Assembly: GCA_039029515.1 (NCBI GenBank) | Contig: JBCCFX010000003.1 | Coordinates: forward strand, 1-43,456 | Length of the DNA: 43,456 nt | Direction: 5' to 3' | Source: JBCCFX01 sp039029515 | GTDB lineage: Bacteria; Planctomycetota; Phycisphaerae; Phycisphaerales; SM1A02 | In this document: in pieces, positions 6,967-14,658 of the stretch | Numbering within the stretch: position 1 is the first letter of the stretch | Layout: each line of letters starts with the position of its first letter | Notes under the pieces: model-generated | Databases searched by the model: none | What the model was told of the DNA's origin: nothing | Seen by the model: the letters and a program-made list of their open reading frames with translations, nothing else | Program-made: the position numbers and the translations under genes

Positions 6967-7807
6967 TCAACACCACGAGCGGCAATTTGAGGTCGACAAG
7001 ATCTCGAACGCGCATCGGCGACCATAACTTCAAAGCAATCGTGCCAATCAGAAGGCCGACGCCGAACATCGTTGCTGCAGGAATCGGCACGATCTCGACC
7101 AGTCCTGCGCAGATGAGCACCGTCATCGCAATCGTCTGCAGCAACGCGACAAGTCCCCATGTGAACGTCGAACCGCAACGCACGGGCACGGTCGCGGTGC
7201 CGTGCGCGGCATCGGCTTCACGATCATCCAGGTCGCACAACATGGCATCGGACATGACGTGCAGCAGCATAAAAGTCGCGACGACCATCACGGGCACGAT
7301 CTCCAGCGTGCGCCACGTTTCGATCGTGACCAGCAGGAACGCCAACGCCGTCATCGCTATGGCCACAGCGAGGTTCTTCAGGACAAATCGATCCTTGACC
7401 CGCGGACGGTGTGGCAGCGAGCCGTACAACAGAACGCCAGCGTGCGCGGCGATGACCAGCAACGGCAGCGCGATGTGCAGTTGCGCCAGCAGCACAGCAG
7501 CGCCGATCGAGACGACCACGATGACGCCGCGCAGCATGCGCGTGCGCTTCAGCAGGAACGCCGCGCGGCGTGGGTGCGCCATGCGGTCTGCCTCATCAAT
7601 CCATGCGTCAATGGGTTTGACGCGGTCGAGCAGGTACACACCGACCGTCAGCAGGAACGCGCCGGCGGCGGCTTCGAACCGGACCGGCACGCCAACGAGT
7701 CTGGCAACGATGATGACGAGTCCCGCCTGATAGCACCCCGCGACCAGCGCCAGATTCCCCGCGCGTTCGAGGGTACGACCGATAATCGTGCGGGGCGGAC
7801 GCGGCAT
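6944..7807 (-). CDS. UbiA-superfamily membrane protein with atypical first Asp motif
   Basis: A 287-aa protein with about eight or nine membrane helices. The second Asp-rich motif of UbiA prenyltransferases is clear (CDLDDREADAAHGTATVPVRCG in two parts: DLDDREAD, then GTATVPV). The first motif, usually N-D/R-x-x-D-x-x-x-D, is changed to LLDRVKPIDAWIDEAD, with no leading Asn and different spacing. UbiA proteins transfer prenyl groups to aromatic acceptors. Whether this one is active, and on what, cannot be read here. It is convergent with PlsY and shares 23 bases with it. A second, canonical UbiA lies at 28,552. Confidence 0.75.
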   Translation of the reverse strand: MPRPPRTIIGRTLERAGNLALVAGCYQAGLVIIVARLVGVPVRFEAAAGAFLLTVGVYLLDRVKPIDAWIDEADRMAHPRRAAFLLKRTRMLRGVIVVVSIGAAVLLAQLHIALPLLVIAAHAGVLLYGSLPHRPRVKDRFVLKNLAVAIAMTALAFLLVTIETWRTLEIVPVMVVATFMLLHVMSDAMLCDLDDREADAAHGTATVPVRCGSTFTWGLVALLQTIAMTVLICAGLVEIVPIPAATMFGVGLLIGTIALKLWSPMRVRDLVDLKLPLVVLISVLAVR

Positions 7808-7892
7808 GGGCAGATGGTAGCATTGATGCTTCGGTTCTCAGGGCAGGTCCGGTAGCATCGACGTTGGTTCGCACAATCGAGTCATCACAGAC

Positions 7893-8177
7893 ATGCCCAC
7901 CCGCCACGATGCAGATCGGAATCTCCTGATGCTTGGTTTGCTGTGCGTGATCTCCGTGAAGGTGATCACCGCAGACACCTATGACGTGTTGTCCATGCCT
8001 GAGGATTTCTCGGTGGAAGCGATGGCGTCGACGAGCGCGATGGATCAGCCGGCCTTTGACGATGTCATGCCGCTGCCTCCACTCGAGGATGCGCATCGAA
8101 TGCTCTGGGATGAATTGCTGCCGCCAGCAGCGACGGCCGAACCGCCGGATCAGCGCGCCATCAACCAGTCACCCTGA
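7893..8177 (+). CDS. Small hypothetical protein with N-terminal hydrophobic segment
   Basis: A 94-aa frame with one hydrophobic stretch (LLMLGLLCVISVKVITA, about residues 11-27), which could be a signal peptide or anchor, followed by an acidic, proline-rich region (FDDVMPLPPLEDAHRMLWDELLPP). No family is recognised. It lies divergent to the UbiA-like gene and convergent with the anti-sigma gene, ending 17 bases before that gene's stop. Its amino-acid make-up is less Arg/Ser-rich than antisense shadows in this window, which supports it. An overlapping frame at 7981 looks like a shadow. Confidence 0.5.
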   Translation: MPTRHDADRNLLMLGLLCVISVKVITADTYDVLSMPEDFSVEAMASTSAMDQPAFDDVMPLPPLEDAHRMLWDELLPPAATAEPPDQRAINQSP

Positions 8178-8194
8178 ACAGTGAGTCATGGGAA

Positions 8195-9280
8195 TCAGTT
8201 GGCTTTGATCGGCACCACGACATCCGCATGCGGATCGGCCTGAAGAATCGCTTCCAACTCGGCGCGAGCGGCGCGAGCGTTCCCGAAGCCGAGCAGCGAG
8301 GCGGCGTCATCTGCGTTCTGCAGATTCGTCCAACCGACATCGGCCCGTGCACCAAGTGCGTTGAGCCATGCGACGACATCACGTGCGGGCAACGTGATCG
8401 TGATATCAACGCCGGCCTGCGCTAGTCGTTCCTGATCGATCGGTGATGGTCGAACGCTCGTGCTGCCCGCGACATAGCCGTTGTCTTCCCGGCCCGGCGT
8501 CGTTGGCGCGCCGGTGGCCGGCGCAGCGGTCGCCATACCGTTCGGGTCGAGCGTGACCGTGCGGTACACGGAATCATCGGCTTCAGTGTTGCGCACATGC
8601 GCAGACAACACGGATGCCAGGTCTGTCTCGCTCATCGCCACGGTGATCGCATGGGTCAGCACGATCGGTTCGATATCGAGAAAGATCTCCCCACCGACAC
8701 CTCTCGGCGGTTCATAAATCATCGGAAGCGCTTCTGGCCAGCGGTGATGCACGAGCGCCTCGGGCGTCGGTTCATCGAAGACTTCACCCGTGACGAGGTT
8801 GGTGATCTGTTCATCCAGCGGACGTGCGCGGAATGGTGCCGGCGCACGGTCCTCACCGGGCTGCGGTCCACGGACAAGCAAGGTGTTGTCCGGCAGCAGG
8901 TCGAGTCGACTGACGACAACCGCAGCCATCCAGCCCATGCCGACCAGCAGCAGGACGGACGCCGCCATAGCGAATCGGCGAACGACGCGCCGTGTCCGCA
9001 CCTGCGTTCGTTCACGGTGCTGCTTGCGTCGGTATTCGCCCGGTTCATGCTCGATGAGCATGGGCCGCGACAGCATCGTTTCGAGATCACCCACGAAGTC
9101 GCGGGGCATTTCGGGATCAGGCGTGGAGACCAGCGCTTCACGATCCGCACAGAGACGACGAATAACCGCGGCAGCCTTCGGATCACGTTGCAGCTGCGCT
9201 TCCACGCGCGCGACGTCTTCCGGCGACATCGTGCCGTCGATGAAGTCCATCAGTTGGGTTTCGTTCAGTCCGTCGCTCAT
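8195..9280 (-). CDS. Membrane-bound anti-sigma-like partner of the ECF factor at 9398
   Basis: A 361-aa protein in three parts. Residues 1-70 form a helical cytoplasmic region (LMDFIDGTMSPEDVARVEAQL, then RRLCADREAL) like the N-terminus of anti-sigma factors, but without the HxxxCxxC zinc motif. Residues about 103-125 form one membrane helix after a very basic stretch (RTRRVVRRF). The remainder is an outer domain with no recognised family. In ECF systems such a protein holds the sigma factor at the membrane until a signal arrives. It follows the sigma gene on the same strand, separated only by array D. The role is inferred from order and architecture. Confidence 0.75.
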   Translation of the reverse strand: MSDGLNETQLMDFIDGTMSPEDVARVEAQLQRDPKAAAVIRRLCADREALVSTPDPEMPRDFVGDLETMLSRPMLIEHEPGEYRRKQHRERTQVRTRRVVRRFAMAASVLLLVGMGWMAAVVVSRLDLLPDNTLLVRGPQPGEDRAPAPFRARPLDEQITNLVTGEVFDEPTPEALVHHRWPEALPMIYEPPRGVGGEIFLDIEPIVLTHAITVAMSETDLASVLSAHVRNTEADDSVYRTVTLDPNGMATAAPATGAPTTPGREDNGYVAGSTSVRPSPIDQERLAQAGVDITITLPARDVVAWLNALGARADVGWTNLQNADDAASLLGFGNARAARAELEAILQADPHADVVVPIKAN

Positions 9281-9284
9281 GAGG

Positions 9285-9396
9285 CAGCTTTCAGCTCATA
9301 GCTCTCAGCTATCAGTTTTTCGATCCCAACCCACGACTCACAACCCATCACCCAATACCCATGCTTCATTGCTCATGGCTCATGGCTCATGGCTTC
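9285..9396. repeat. Degenerate heptanucleotide array D (16 units) filling the sigma/anti-sigma gap
   Basis: In steps of 7 from 9285 the units are CAGCTTT, CAGCTCA, TAGCTCT, CAGCTAT, CAGTTTT, TCGATCC, CAACCCA, CGACTCA, CAACCCA, TCACCCA, ATACCCA, TGCTTCA, TTGCTCA, TGGCTCA, TGGCTCA and TGGCTTC. The fourth base is C in 13 of 16, the fifth is a pyrimidine in all 16 and the sixth is C in 12. The unit drifts from CAGCTNN through NRACCCA to TGGCTCA. The array covers 112 of the 117 bases between the two genes. It is read as the reverse complement in their transcript. Confidence 0.8.
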
Positions 9397-9397
9397 C

Positions 9398-10081
9398 TCA
9401 TAGCCCTTCCGCTTCCGCCGCCTGGCGGAGTGCGGCCCGGGCCCGGAAGAGCCGGCTCTTGACGGTCCCGAGCGGGACCTCGAAGACCTCGCCAATCTGC
9501 TGATAATCAAGGCCTTGCAGGTCTCGAAGGACCAACACGGCCCGTTCTTCGGGTTCGAGCCGACGCAGGGCGCGCAACAGCACCCTTCGCCGGTCGTCGT
9601 GTTCGACGCGGTCCGCGGCGGAATGTTCCTGCGCCGAGGCGATGAGATCCGACAATCTTGCCCCGTCCGCGGTGACCGGGGCTTCGAGGGAGGCGTGCTG
9701 CCGGATTTTCTCCTTGCGGAGATGGGTCAGGCATCCATTGATGGCGATGCGAATGACCCAGGTGGACAGCCGAGCCCGGCCATCAAAGTCGCCGATGCGC
9801 TCGATGACCCGTACCAGCGTGTCCTGCGTGAGATCCGCGGCTTCCTCCGGGTTTCGAAGCATGCGGTAGCAGACGCTATAGAGGCGGCGCTGGTATGACC
9901 GCAGGAGGGTCGCGAGTGCCTGGGCATCGCCGGACTTGTGGGCGTTCAGCAGTTCGAGTTCACGTTCGGGCGTGAGGACATCCTCGACGCGAGCGAAATC
10001 GTCGCCGGCAGCTCCCGGACCGGTCATGACATTGGTTCGCGACACCGGATCTCCTGTCGTTGCGCCGGCTTCGGCCTTCAA
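9398..10081 (-). CDS. ECF RNA polymerase sigma factor
   Basis: A 227-aa extracytoplasmic-function sigma factor, which directs RNA polymerase to a special set of promoters. Region 2 is visible at about residues 63-130 (SYQRRLYSVCYRMLRNPEEA, DLTQDTLVRV, WVIRIAINGCLTHLRKEK), and region 4 at about 170-220 (LEPEERAVLVLRDLQGLDYQQIGEV, then VPLGTVKSRLFRARAALRQ), the latter being the -35-binding helix-turn-helix. The first 40 residues are extra; an ATG at 10,027 would remove 18 of them. It is the first gene of a pair with the membrane protein at 8195. In ECF systems the pair commonly controls its own promoter. Confidence 0.92.
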   Translation of the reverse strand: MKAEAGATTGDPVSRTNVMTGPGAAGDDFARVEDVLTPERELELLNAHKSGDAQALATLLRSYQRRLYSVCYRMLRNPEEAADLTQDTLVRVIERIGDFDGRARLSTWVIRIAINGCLTHLRKEKIRQHASLEAPVTADGARLSDLIASAQEHSAADRVEHDDRRRVLLRALRRLEPEERAVLVLRDLQGLDYQQIGEVFEVPLGTVKSRLFRARAALRQAAEAEGL

Positions 10082-10182
10082 TCAACAGTATCGATGCACG
10101 TGCGGCCCGTCCACGGCAGAAAACTCCCTGCGCGTGACTGTGGGCAAGCTGGCTGCGGCGTCGAGAGACGGTCGGCAGCGAT

Positions 10183-11814
10183 TCAATCAAAGCCGGCGGT
10201 CGCGAGCGTCGACGGTACGCCCTGTAACGGGAGGTTGGTTCGCAGTCGGAAGCGTGAGGAACTGCCATTCCGCTGTGCATAGAAGAACCGCAGCGTATAC
10301 GTCTGGCCGTCAACGAGATCAAGCCGATGCATTTCGAGGTATTGACCGTTTAGCGGGCGAATGCCACCAAGGTCGAGCCCAAGATCGCTGCCGACAAACA
10401 TCCACGCGTCGTCGTCACCTTCAAACTCGAAGAATTGATCGGTGCATGCGTCATAGATGAAGTCTGCTTCAAACCAGAGGGTGAAGTAGTAGTTGTGGCT
10501 GTCGCCATCCTCGTTCCCGAGCAGTCGGTCATCGATCGGGAAGAAGTTGTCGTCGAGATACTCGTACACGCCGGAGCCATTGTTGGTCAGACGGAGCAGA
10601 TGGGCCGTCGAGAGATTGACGCCCATCACATCGGTGAACCACTGATTGAACGTCGTTGAAGAGCTGATCGCGCCAGTGTCGGCGAATGGCGCCAGTCCTT
10701 CAGTGTCCGCGTAGAGCGTGCCGCAGCGGTCATAGACCGGACTCGAACCCGGGCGACACACAAACTCCGAGCCGCTGTTCAGGTAGATCGATTGGCCGAT
10801 GAAGCTCCCATCAATACGGGATCCGGAATTGACGACCAGTTCAGAGTTCGGTGCGGCGACATTCATGTAGATGCCGGAACCGCTGTTGATGTCAACATCC
10901 TTGCTGCCGGTGATGTACACCGTCACGAGGTTGTTGTCTTTCGTGTTGTTGTTGATGGACGAGCCCGAGTTCACCTTCAGTTCGCCGCCGACGTACAACT
11001 GGAGGCTGGAGTTGGCCATGACTTCGACGCGCGAGGCCGAGTTCACTTCGAAATCGTCATCAACCACCATCGTCACGTGGCCATTAATGCGCAGGCGGCC
11101 TCCGCTGTCGACCTTGCCCTTGCCAATATGCAGGTCGTTGGACAGCACGTAGGTGGACGATTCGACTTTCCAGTCGGAGTTCGTCATGGGGCCGATGTTC
11201 GGCACAGTGATGGTCGGCATAGGAATGACCGTCGACAGCGCACCGATCGTGCCGGTCACGCTCGAACCGCTCTTCGCGTTCACCACAGCATTTGCGTTCC
11301 CACCGGGCCCGACCAGCAAGTCGCCTTCAATGGTCGACCCGCTGTTGAGCGTCACCGCGTTGTTATTCGTGGCGTTGGTGGCGATGACCGGCGTACCTGA
11401 ACCCGCTCGGAATTCTGAGCCGCTGTTCAGGAAGATGGATCCGCCGACACGAGCGCCGTTAAAGTCAAAGATGCCCGACTTGTAGAGATGCGGCGGAATC
11501 GGGTGGTTCGTCTTCTGACGCCACTGCTGCGACACAAGCGCTCCGTTGCCGCTGAAGGTCGGGACGTAGGACGGGCCGAGTGTCAGATTCACATTGCCGG
11601 CGTAGTGGCCGAATCCATTGGCCGGCGTCACACCCATATCCGGATGGGAATTCCGAAAGTCAGTGATTTTGGACACCAGTGTGATCTGATCGGATGGCGT
11701 GGAGGCCTGAACCGTGCGAATGGGAGCGACATCGGGAATGAGCAGCATGACGACCGCCGCGATGGCGAGCACGTGATAGCTGACCAGGTTGATGATTGTC
11801 GAACGATTGAACAT
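10183..11814 (-). CDS. Secreted fibro-slime domain protein with NSGS-repeat beta region
   Basis: A 543-aa exported protein. Residues 1-37 look like a signal peptide (hydrophobic core HVLAIAAVVMLLIP). The middle (about 100-390) is beta-rich with a recurring LNSGSE / VNSGSR / LNSGST motif, at least six copies plus variants, suggesting a stacked solenoid of the polymer-forming kind. The C-terminal part matches the fibro-slime/PA14-like domain: TTFNQWFTDVMGVN, LGNEDGDSHNYYFT, FEFEGDDDAWMFVGSDL-x5-GG, then LVDGQTYTLRFFYAQRN-x3-SRFRLRTNL. The domain occurs in surface or slime proteins. The start at 11,814 is chosen at the signal peptide; the frame stays open to 12,333, but the extra 173 residues are Arg/Pro-rich and run into purB. 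Confidence 0.8.
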   Translation of the reverse strand: MFNRSTIINLVSYHVLAIAAVVMLLIPDVAPIRTVQASTPSDQITLVSKITDFRNSHPDMGVTPANGFGHYAGNVNLTLGPSYVPTFSGNGALVSQQWRQKTNHPIPPHLYKSGIFDFNGARVGGSIFLNSGSEFRAGSGTPVIATNATNNNAVTLNSGSTIEGDLLVGPGGNANAVVNAKSGSSVTGTIGALSTVIPMPTITVPNIGPMTNSDWKVESSTYVLSNDLHIGKGKVDSGGRLRINGHVTMVVDDDFEVNSASRVEVMANSSLQLYVGGELKVNSGSSINNNTKDNNLVTVYITGSKDVDINSGSGIYMNVAAPNSELVVNSGSRIDGSFIGQSIYLNSGSEFVCRPGSSPVYDRCGTLYADTEGLAPFADTGAISSSTTFNQWFTDVMGVNLSTAHLLRLTNNGSGVYEYLDDNFFPIDDRLLGNEDGDSHNYYFTLWFEADFIYDACTDQFFEFEGDDDAWMFVGSDLGLDLGGIRPLNGQYLEMHRLDLVDGQTYTLRFFYAQRNGSSSRFRLRTNLPLQGVPSTLATAGFD

Positions 11815-11938
11815 CGCAGATCCCGGGGCACACCAGCAGGATTGTGTGCCGTGCGTATGAGGTCGTCGAGCCGCCGCAGGGATGCGGCACCTGCACTTTC
11901 CGATTCGGCTGGCTCTTGAGCGATCAGAGCGTGCTACC

Positions 11939-11966
11939 TTTATCATCGTGCATCGCACTGCGTCAG
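11939..11966 (-). promoter_or_regulatory. Possible promoter for the fibro-slime gene
   Basis: On the minus strand CTGACG (11,966-11,961) and GATAAA (11,944-11,939) are 16 bases apart, matching the -35/-10 consensus at 4 of 6 positions each. It lies 125 bases upstream of the start at 11,814, inside the 284-base divergent gap. The match is modest and no operator is seen. Confidence 0.3.
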
Positions 11967-12098
11967 ATGGGGTGATGGAGTAATACAGGAAGATGGGTTG
12001 AGAGACTCTGCCTTTGATGCCGGCGGGCGAACTTTGGCATGAGTTATCGCTCCCATCGATCGCGGGCAGACTGTTCGGGCTGACGGAGCTATCCTTAC

Positions 12099-13553
12099 GT
12101 GTCCATGGCCATGCACGACACCTATCAGTCCCCGCTCGCGCAACGATACGCCTCGGCCGAGATGCAGGCGATCTGGTCAGCGCAGCGAAAGCATGCCACA
12201 TGGCGTCGACTGTGGCTGGCGCTGGCCGAAGCGCAGGCTGAACTCGGCCTGGACATCGCGCCGGCGCAACTTGCACAGCTTCGCGATCACCTCGACGACA
12301 TTGACTTCGAGAATGCGGCCGCGCACGAGGCACGTCTGCGGCACGATGTCATGGCGCATATCCATGCGCTCGGGGACATCGCGCCGGATGCGCGCGCGAT
12401 CGTTCATCTCGGCGCAACAAGTCAATTCGTCAACTGCAATACCGAGCTCATCCTGCTCCGCGACAGCCTCCAGTTGACGGCAGCGAAGATCGCCCGGGTC
12501 ATCGATGCCCTTGGCACATTTGCCCATACGTATCGCGACCTGCCCACGCTGGGCTTCACGCACTATCAGCCGGCGCAGCCAACCACCGTGGGCAAGCGAG
12601 CCACGCTGTGGGCGTACGACCTGGCGCTGACGCTGGAGGACATCGAACATCGCATCGACACGCTTCGGTTCCGCGGCGTCAAAGGCACGACTGGCACGCA
12701 GGCATCATTCCTCGCCCTGTTCGAAGGATCCGATGCGGAACGAGCAGCGTCGGTCGATCGACTCGATGAACTCGTGACCACGAAGATGGGCTGGTCGACC
12801 GAGCGACGGTACGCGATCACCGGACAGACGTATCCGCGCGTGGTCGATGCGCATGTCCTGTCGAGTGCGGCGGCGGTCGCCGCAGCGCTGCACAAGTGCG
12901 CGACGGACATTCGTCTGCTGGCGAATCGCAAGGAGATCGAAGAACCGTTCGCCTCCAATCAGGTCGGTTCATCTGCGATGGCGTACAAGCGCAATCCGAT
13001 GCGCTGTGAGCGTGTGTGCGGCATGACGCGATTTGTGATGAATCTCGCCGGGAACGCAATGCAGACCGCAGCGGTGCAGTGGTTCGAACGCACGCTCGAT
13101 GATTCATCGAATCGGCGACTCTCGTTGCCCGAGGCGTTTCTCGCGCTCGATGGCTCGCTGGATGTGATGCACAACGTCTGCTCCGGACTGGTCGTCTACG
13201 ACGCGACGATTGCGGCCAACCTCGCGGCCGAGCTTCCATTCATGGCCAGCGAGAACCTGATGATGGTCGCCGTGCAGGCGGGCGCCGACCGACAGGAAGC
13301 GCACGAGGTGATTCGGACGCATAGTCTGGCAGCAGCAGAGCGCGTGAAGCGCGATGGCGCATCGAACGACCTGCTCGACCGACTTCGGACCGAACCGATG
13401 TTTGCCACCGTCGACGTCGACGAGGTACTTGACCCGCACGCCTACGTCGGGCGGGCGCCGAGCCAGGTCGATTCGGTCGTGCGCGAGATCATCGAACCGA
13501 TTCGCGATCGGTATCGCGATGCGCTCAGTGGATCTCGCGATCTGAATCTCTGA
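12099..13553 (+). CDS. purB: Adenylosuccinate lyase, animal-like subtype
   Basis: A 484-aa member of the fumarase/aspartase superfamily that splits adenylosuccinate and SAICAR in purine synthesis. Landmarks include YQSPLAQRYAS (9-19), HLGATSQFVNCNTEL (103-117), TLGFTHYQPAQPTTVGKR (150-167) with the catalytic His155, RFRGVKGTTGTQASFL (190-205) and the signature loop GSSAMAYKRNPMRCER (290-305) with the catalytic Ser. These match human ADSL (for example FRGVKGTTGTQASFL and KRNPMRSER) better than the Bacillus or E. coli subtypes. A GTG at 12,099 is used because GGAG lies about 10 bases before it; ATGs at 12,105 and 12,111 are possible. A cysteine-hydrolase-fold gene follows 19 bases later. Confidence 0.92.
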   Translation: MSMAMHDTYQSPLAQRYASAEMQAIWSAQRKHATWRRLWLALAEAQAELGLDIAPAQLAQLRDHLDDIDFENAAAHEARLRHDVMAHIHALGDIAPDARAIVHLGATSQFVNCNTELILLRDSLQLTAAKIARVIDALGTFAHTYRDLPTLGFTHYQPAQPTTVGKRATLWAYDLALTLEDIEHRIDTLRFRGVKGTTGTQASFLALFEGSDAERAASVDRLDELVTTKMGWSTERRYAITGQTYPRVVDAHVLSSAAAVAAALHKCATDIRLLANRKEIEEPFASNQVGSSAMAYKRNPMRCERVCGMTRFVMNLAGNAMQTAAVQWFERTLDDSSNRRLSLPEAFLALDGSLDVMHNVCSGLVVYDATIAANLAAELPFMASENLMMVAVQAGADRQEAHEVIRTHSLAAAERVKRDGASNDLLDRLRTEPMFATVDVDEVLDPHAYVGRAPSQVDSVVREIIEPIRDRYRDALSGSRDLNL

Positions 13554-13572
13554 CGAACGAAGGATCGCCCCG

Positions 13573-14136
13573 ATGCCTGTGCCGCGCCTGGACGTTCACA
13601 ATACCGGCTTGCTTCTGCTTGATGTGCAGGACCAGATCGTGCCACACCTCATCGATGGTCCACGGTTGATTACCAACTGCGCGGTGCTGATGCGCGTCGC
13701 AGATACGCTCAAGCTCCCATACGTCGTGACGGAGCTCGATCCACGGCGGCAGGGCCGGACGGCGCAGGCGCTGGAATCGTGCATGCCCGATCCGTCGAAC
13801 CGGATTGAGCGTTCGTCGTTGAGTGCGTACGTGGATCTGGTCGAGGACGAACTGGATGAATGGCATCGACCGACGATGCTGCTCGCAGGTGCGCTGGCGC
13901 ACATCACCGTGCTGCAGACGGCGCTGGACATGCTTGCAGATGGCGTGCAGGTGTTCGTGTGCCGGGATGCGGTGTCATCCAACCCGATGGAAATGGTCGA
14001 GCCGGCACTTCGGCGGATCGAACGCGCTGGCGGTGTGATCACGGATGTGCAGGGTGCGATTCTGGAATTGGTCGGCGATCTGCGACATCCGCTCTACGGC
14101 GCGTGTGCGACGCATATTGACGACATTGCCCACTGA
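13573..14136 (+). CDS. Isochorismatase-fold protein lacking the catalytic Cys
   Basis: A 187-aa cysteine-hydrolase/isochorismatase-family protein. It keeps the first catalytic region (LLLLDVQD, D17) and the core around GALAHITVLQTALDML (about 106-121) and VFVCRDAVSSN. In family enzymes the triad is Asp-Lys-Cys. Here the Lys position reads Arg80 (IERSSLSAY) and the Cys position reads Thr112 (HIT instead of HVC). True isochorismatases also lack the Cys, so the protein could be a non-nicotinamidase hydrolase or a non-catalytic member. It starts 19 bases after purB and is probably co-transcribed. The alignment was done by eye. Confidence 0.8.
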   Translation: MPVPRLDVHNTGLLLLDVQDQIVPHLIDGPRLITNCAVLMRVADTLKLPYVVTELDPRRQGRTAQALESCMPDPSNRIERSSLSAYVDLVEDELDEWHRPTMLLAGALAHITVLQTALDMLADGVQVFVCRDAVSSNPMEMVEPALRRIERAGGVITDVQGAILELVGDLRHPLYGACATHIDDIAH

Positions 14137-14202
14137 AAATCGGCCAACGGCGTCCGAAAACCCGTTCATCACCCAAACATAGTGTCAACAACCTGCCTCC
14201 AC

Positions 14203-14232
14203 TTGTGTTTTTGGGGCCTGAGGGCCGATAAT
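14203..14232 (+). promoter_or_regulatory. Candidate promoter upstream of the Hc1-like gene
   Basis: TTGTGT (14,203-14,208) and GATAAT (14,227-14,232) are 18 bases apart; the -10 matches the consensus in 5 of 6 positions. It lies about 118 bases upstream of the ATG at 14,350, leaving a long 5' leader that contains the hairpin at 14,301. Confidence 0.45.
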
Positions 14233-14300
14233 ACGCCGTCTGAAGGGGCAGGTTAGTGGATCGTCACGTGTCGATCACACGACAACCTGCTGTTCACAAC

Positions 14301-14322
14301 GCTGTTCGCCCACGCGAACAGC
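14301..14322 (+). promoter_or_regulatory. Perfect 9-bp hairpin in the leader of the Hc1-like gene
   Basis: GCTGTTCGC, loop CCAC, then GCGAACAGC form a perfect 9-bp stem with a 4-base loop. It ends 14 bases before the GAGG ribosome-binding site (14,337-14,340) of the ATG at 14,350. It has no U-tract, so it is more likely an mRNA stability or translation element, or a protein-binding inverted repeat, than a terminator. Confidence 0.5.
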
Positions 14323-14349
14323 ATGACCCTGAACGTGAGGACAGTGACC

Positions 14350-14526
14350 ATGGAAGCGTATGACCGCCTCGTCAAACTCGTGGCATCCGCCGAGGAAGAC
14401 GTTGCCAAGGCCGAAGGGGGCAACAAGGCGGCCGGCACTCGTGTCCGCAAGATCATGCAGGACGTCAAAGCGACGGCTCAGGATGTGCGCAAGGACATTC
14501 TCGATGCGCGTGGCCCGGAAGGCTGA
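14350..14526 (+). CDS. Histone H1-like (Hc1-type) DNA-binding protein
   Basis: A 58-aa helical, basic-patch protein. Its core (AEGGNKAAGTRVRKIM, then TAQDVRKDIL) resembles the N-terminal half of chlamydial Hc1 (AEKGNKAAAQRVR), a family also found in planctomycetes that binds and compacts DNA. It lacks the long Lys-rich tail of Hc1. The ATG at 14,350 is chosen because GAGG lies 9 bases upstream; an in-frame ATG at 14,323 directly abuts the hairpin and has no such site. The gene stands alone between a promoter-like sequence and a strong G+C-rich hairpin, as expected for a highly made small protein. Confidence 0.78.
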   Translation: MEAYDRLVKLVASAEEDVAKAEGGNKAAGTRVRKIMQDVKATAQDVRKDILDARGPEG

Positions 14527-14575
14527 TCGCGACTGATTCGTGTGCCCGCCTCCCGGCGGATCGCGACGACATGAC

Positions 14576-14612
14576 GCCCGGCCGGCGCGGTTTCCGACGC
14601 CGCCGGCCGGGC
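14576..14612 (+). terminator. G+C-rich terminator-like hairpin after the Hc1-like gene
   Basis: A perfect 12-bp stem (GCCCGGCCGGCG and CGCCGGCCGGGC) with a 13-base loop lies 50 bases after the stop. The tail (CATTTCGTTC) is only weakly T-rich, so termination may be partial or use Rho, and the FabZ-like gene 47 bases further on could receive some read-through. Confidence 0.5.
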
Positions 14613-14658
14613 CATTTCGTTCACCAACCCCTGACCATCGCTGACGCAGGAGGACCAC

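Noticed and set aside
9285..9396. Array D as a CRISPR array or REP/BIME element
   Set aside because: Units are 7 bases without spacers and too degenerate; there are no cas genes and no long palindromic unit.
11815..12333. N-terminal extension of 173 residues for the fibro-slime protein
   Set aside because: It is Arg/Pro/Ser-rich, runs opposite the start of purB and would bury a good signal peptide.
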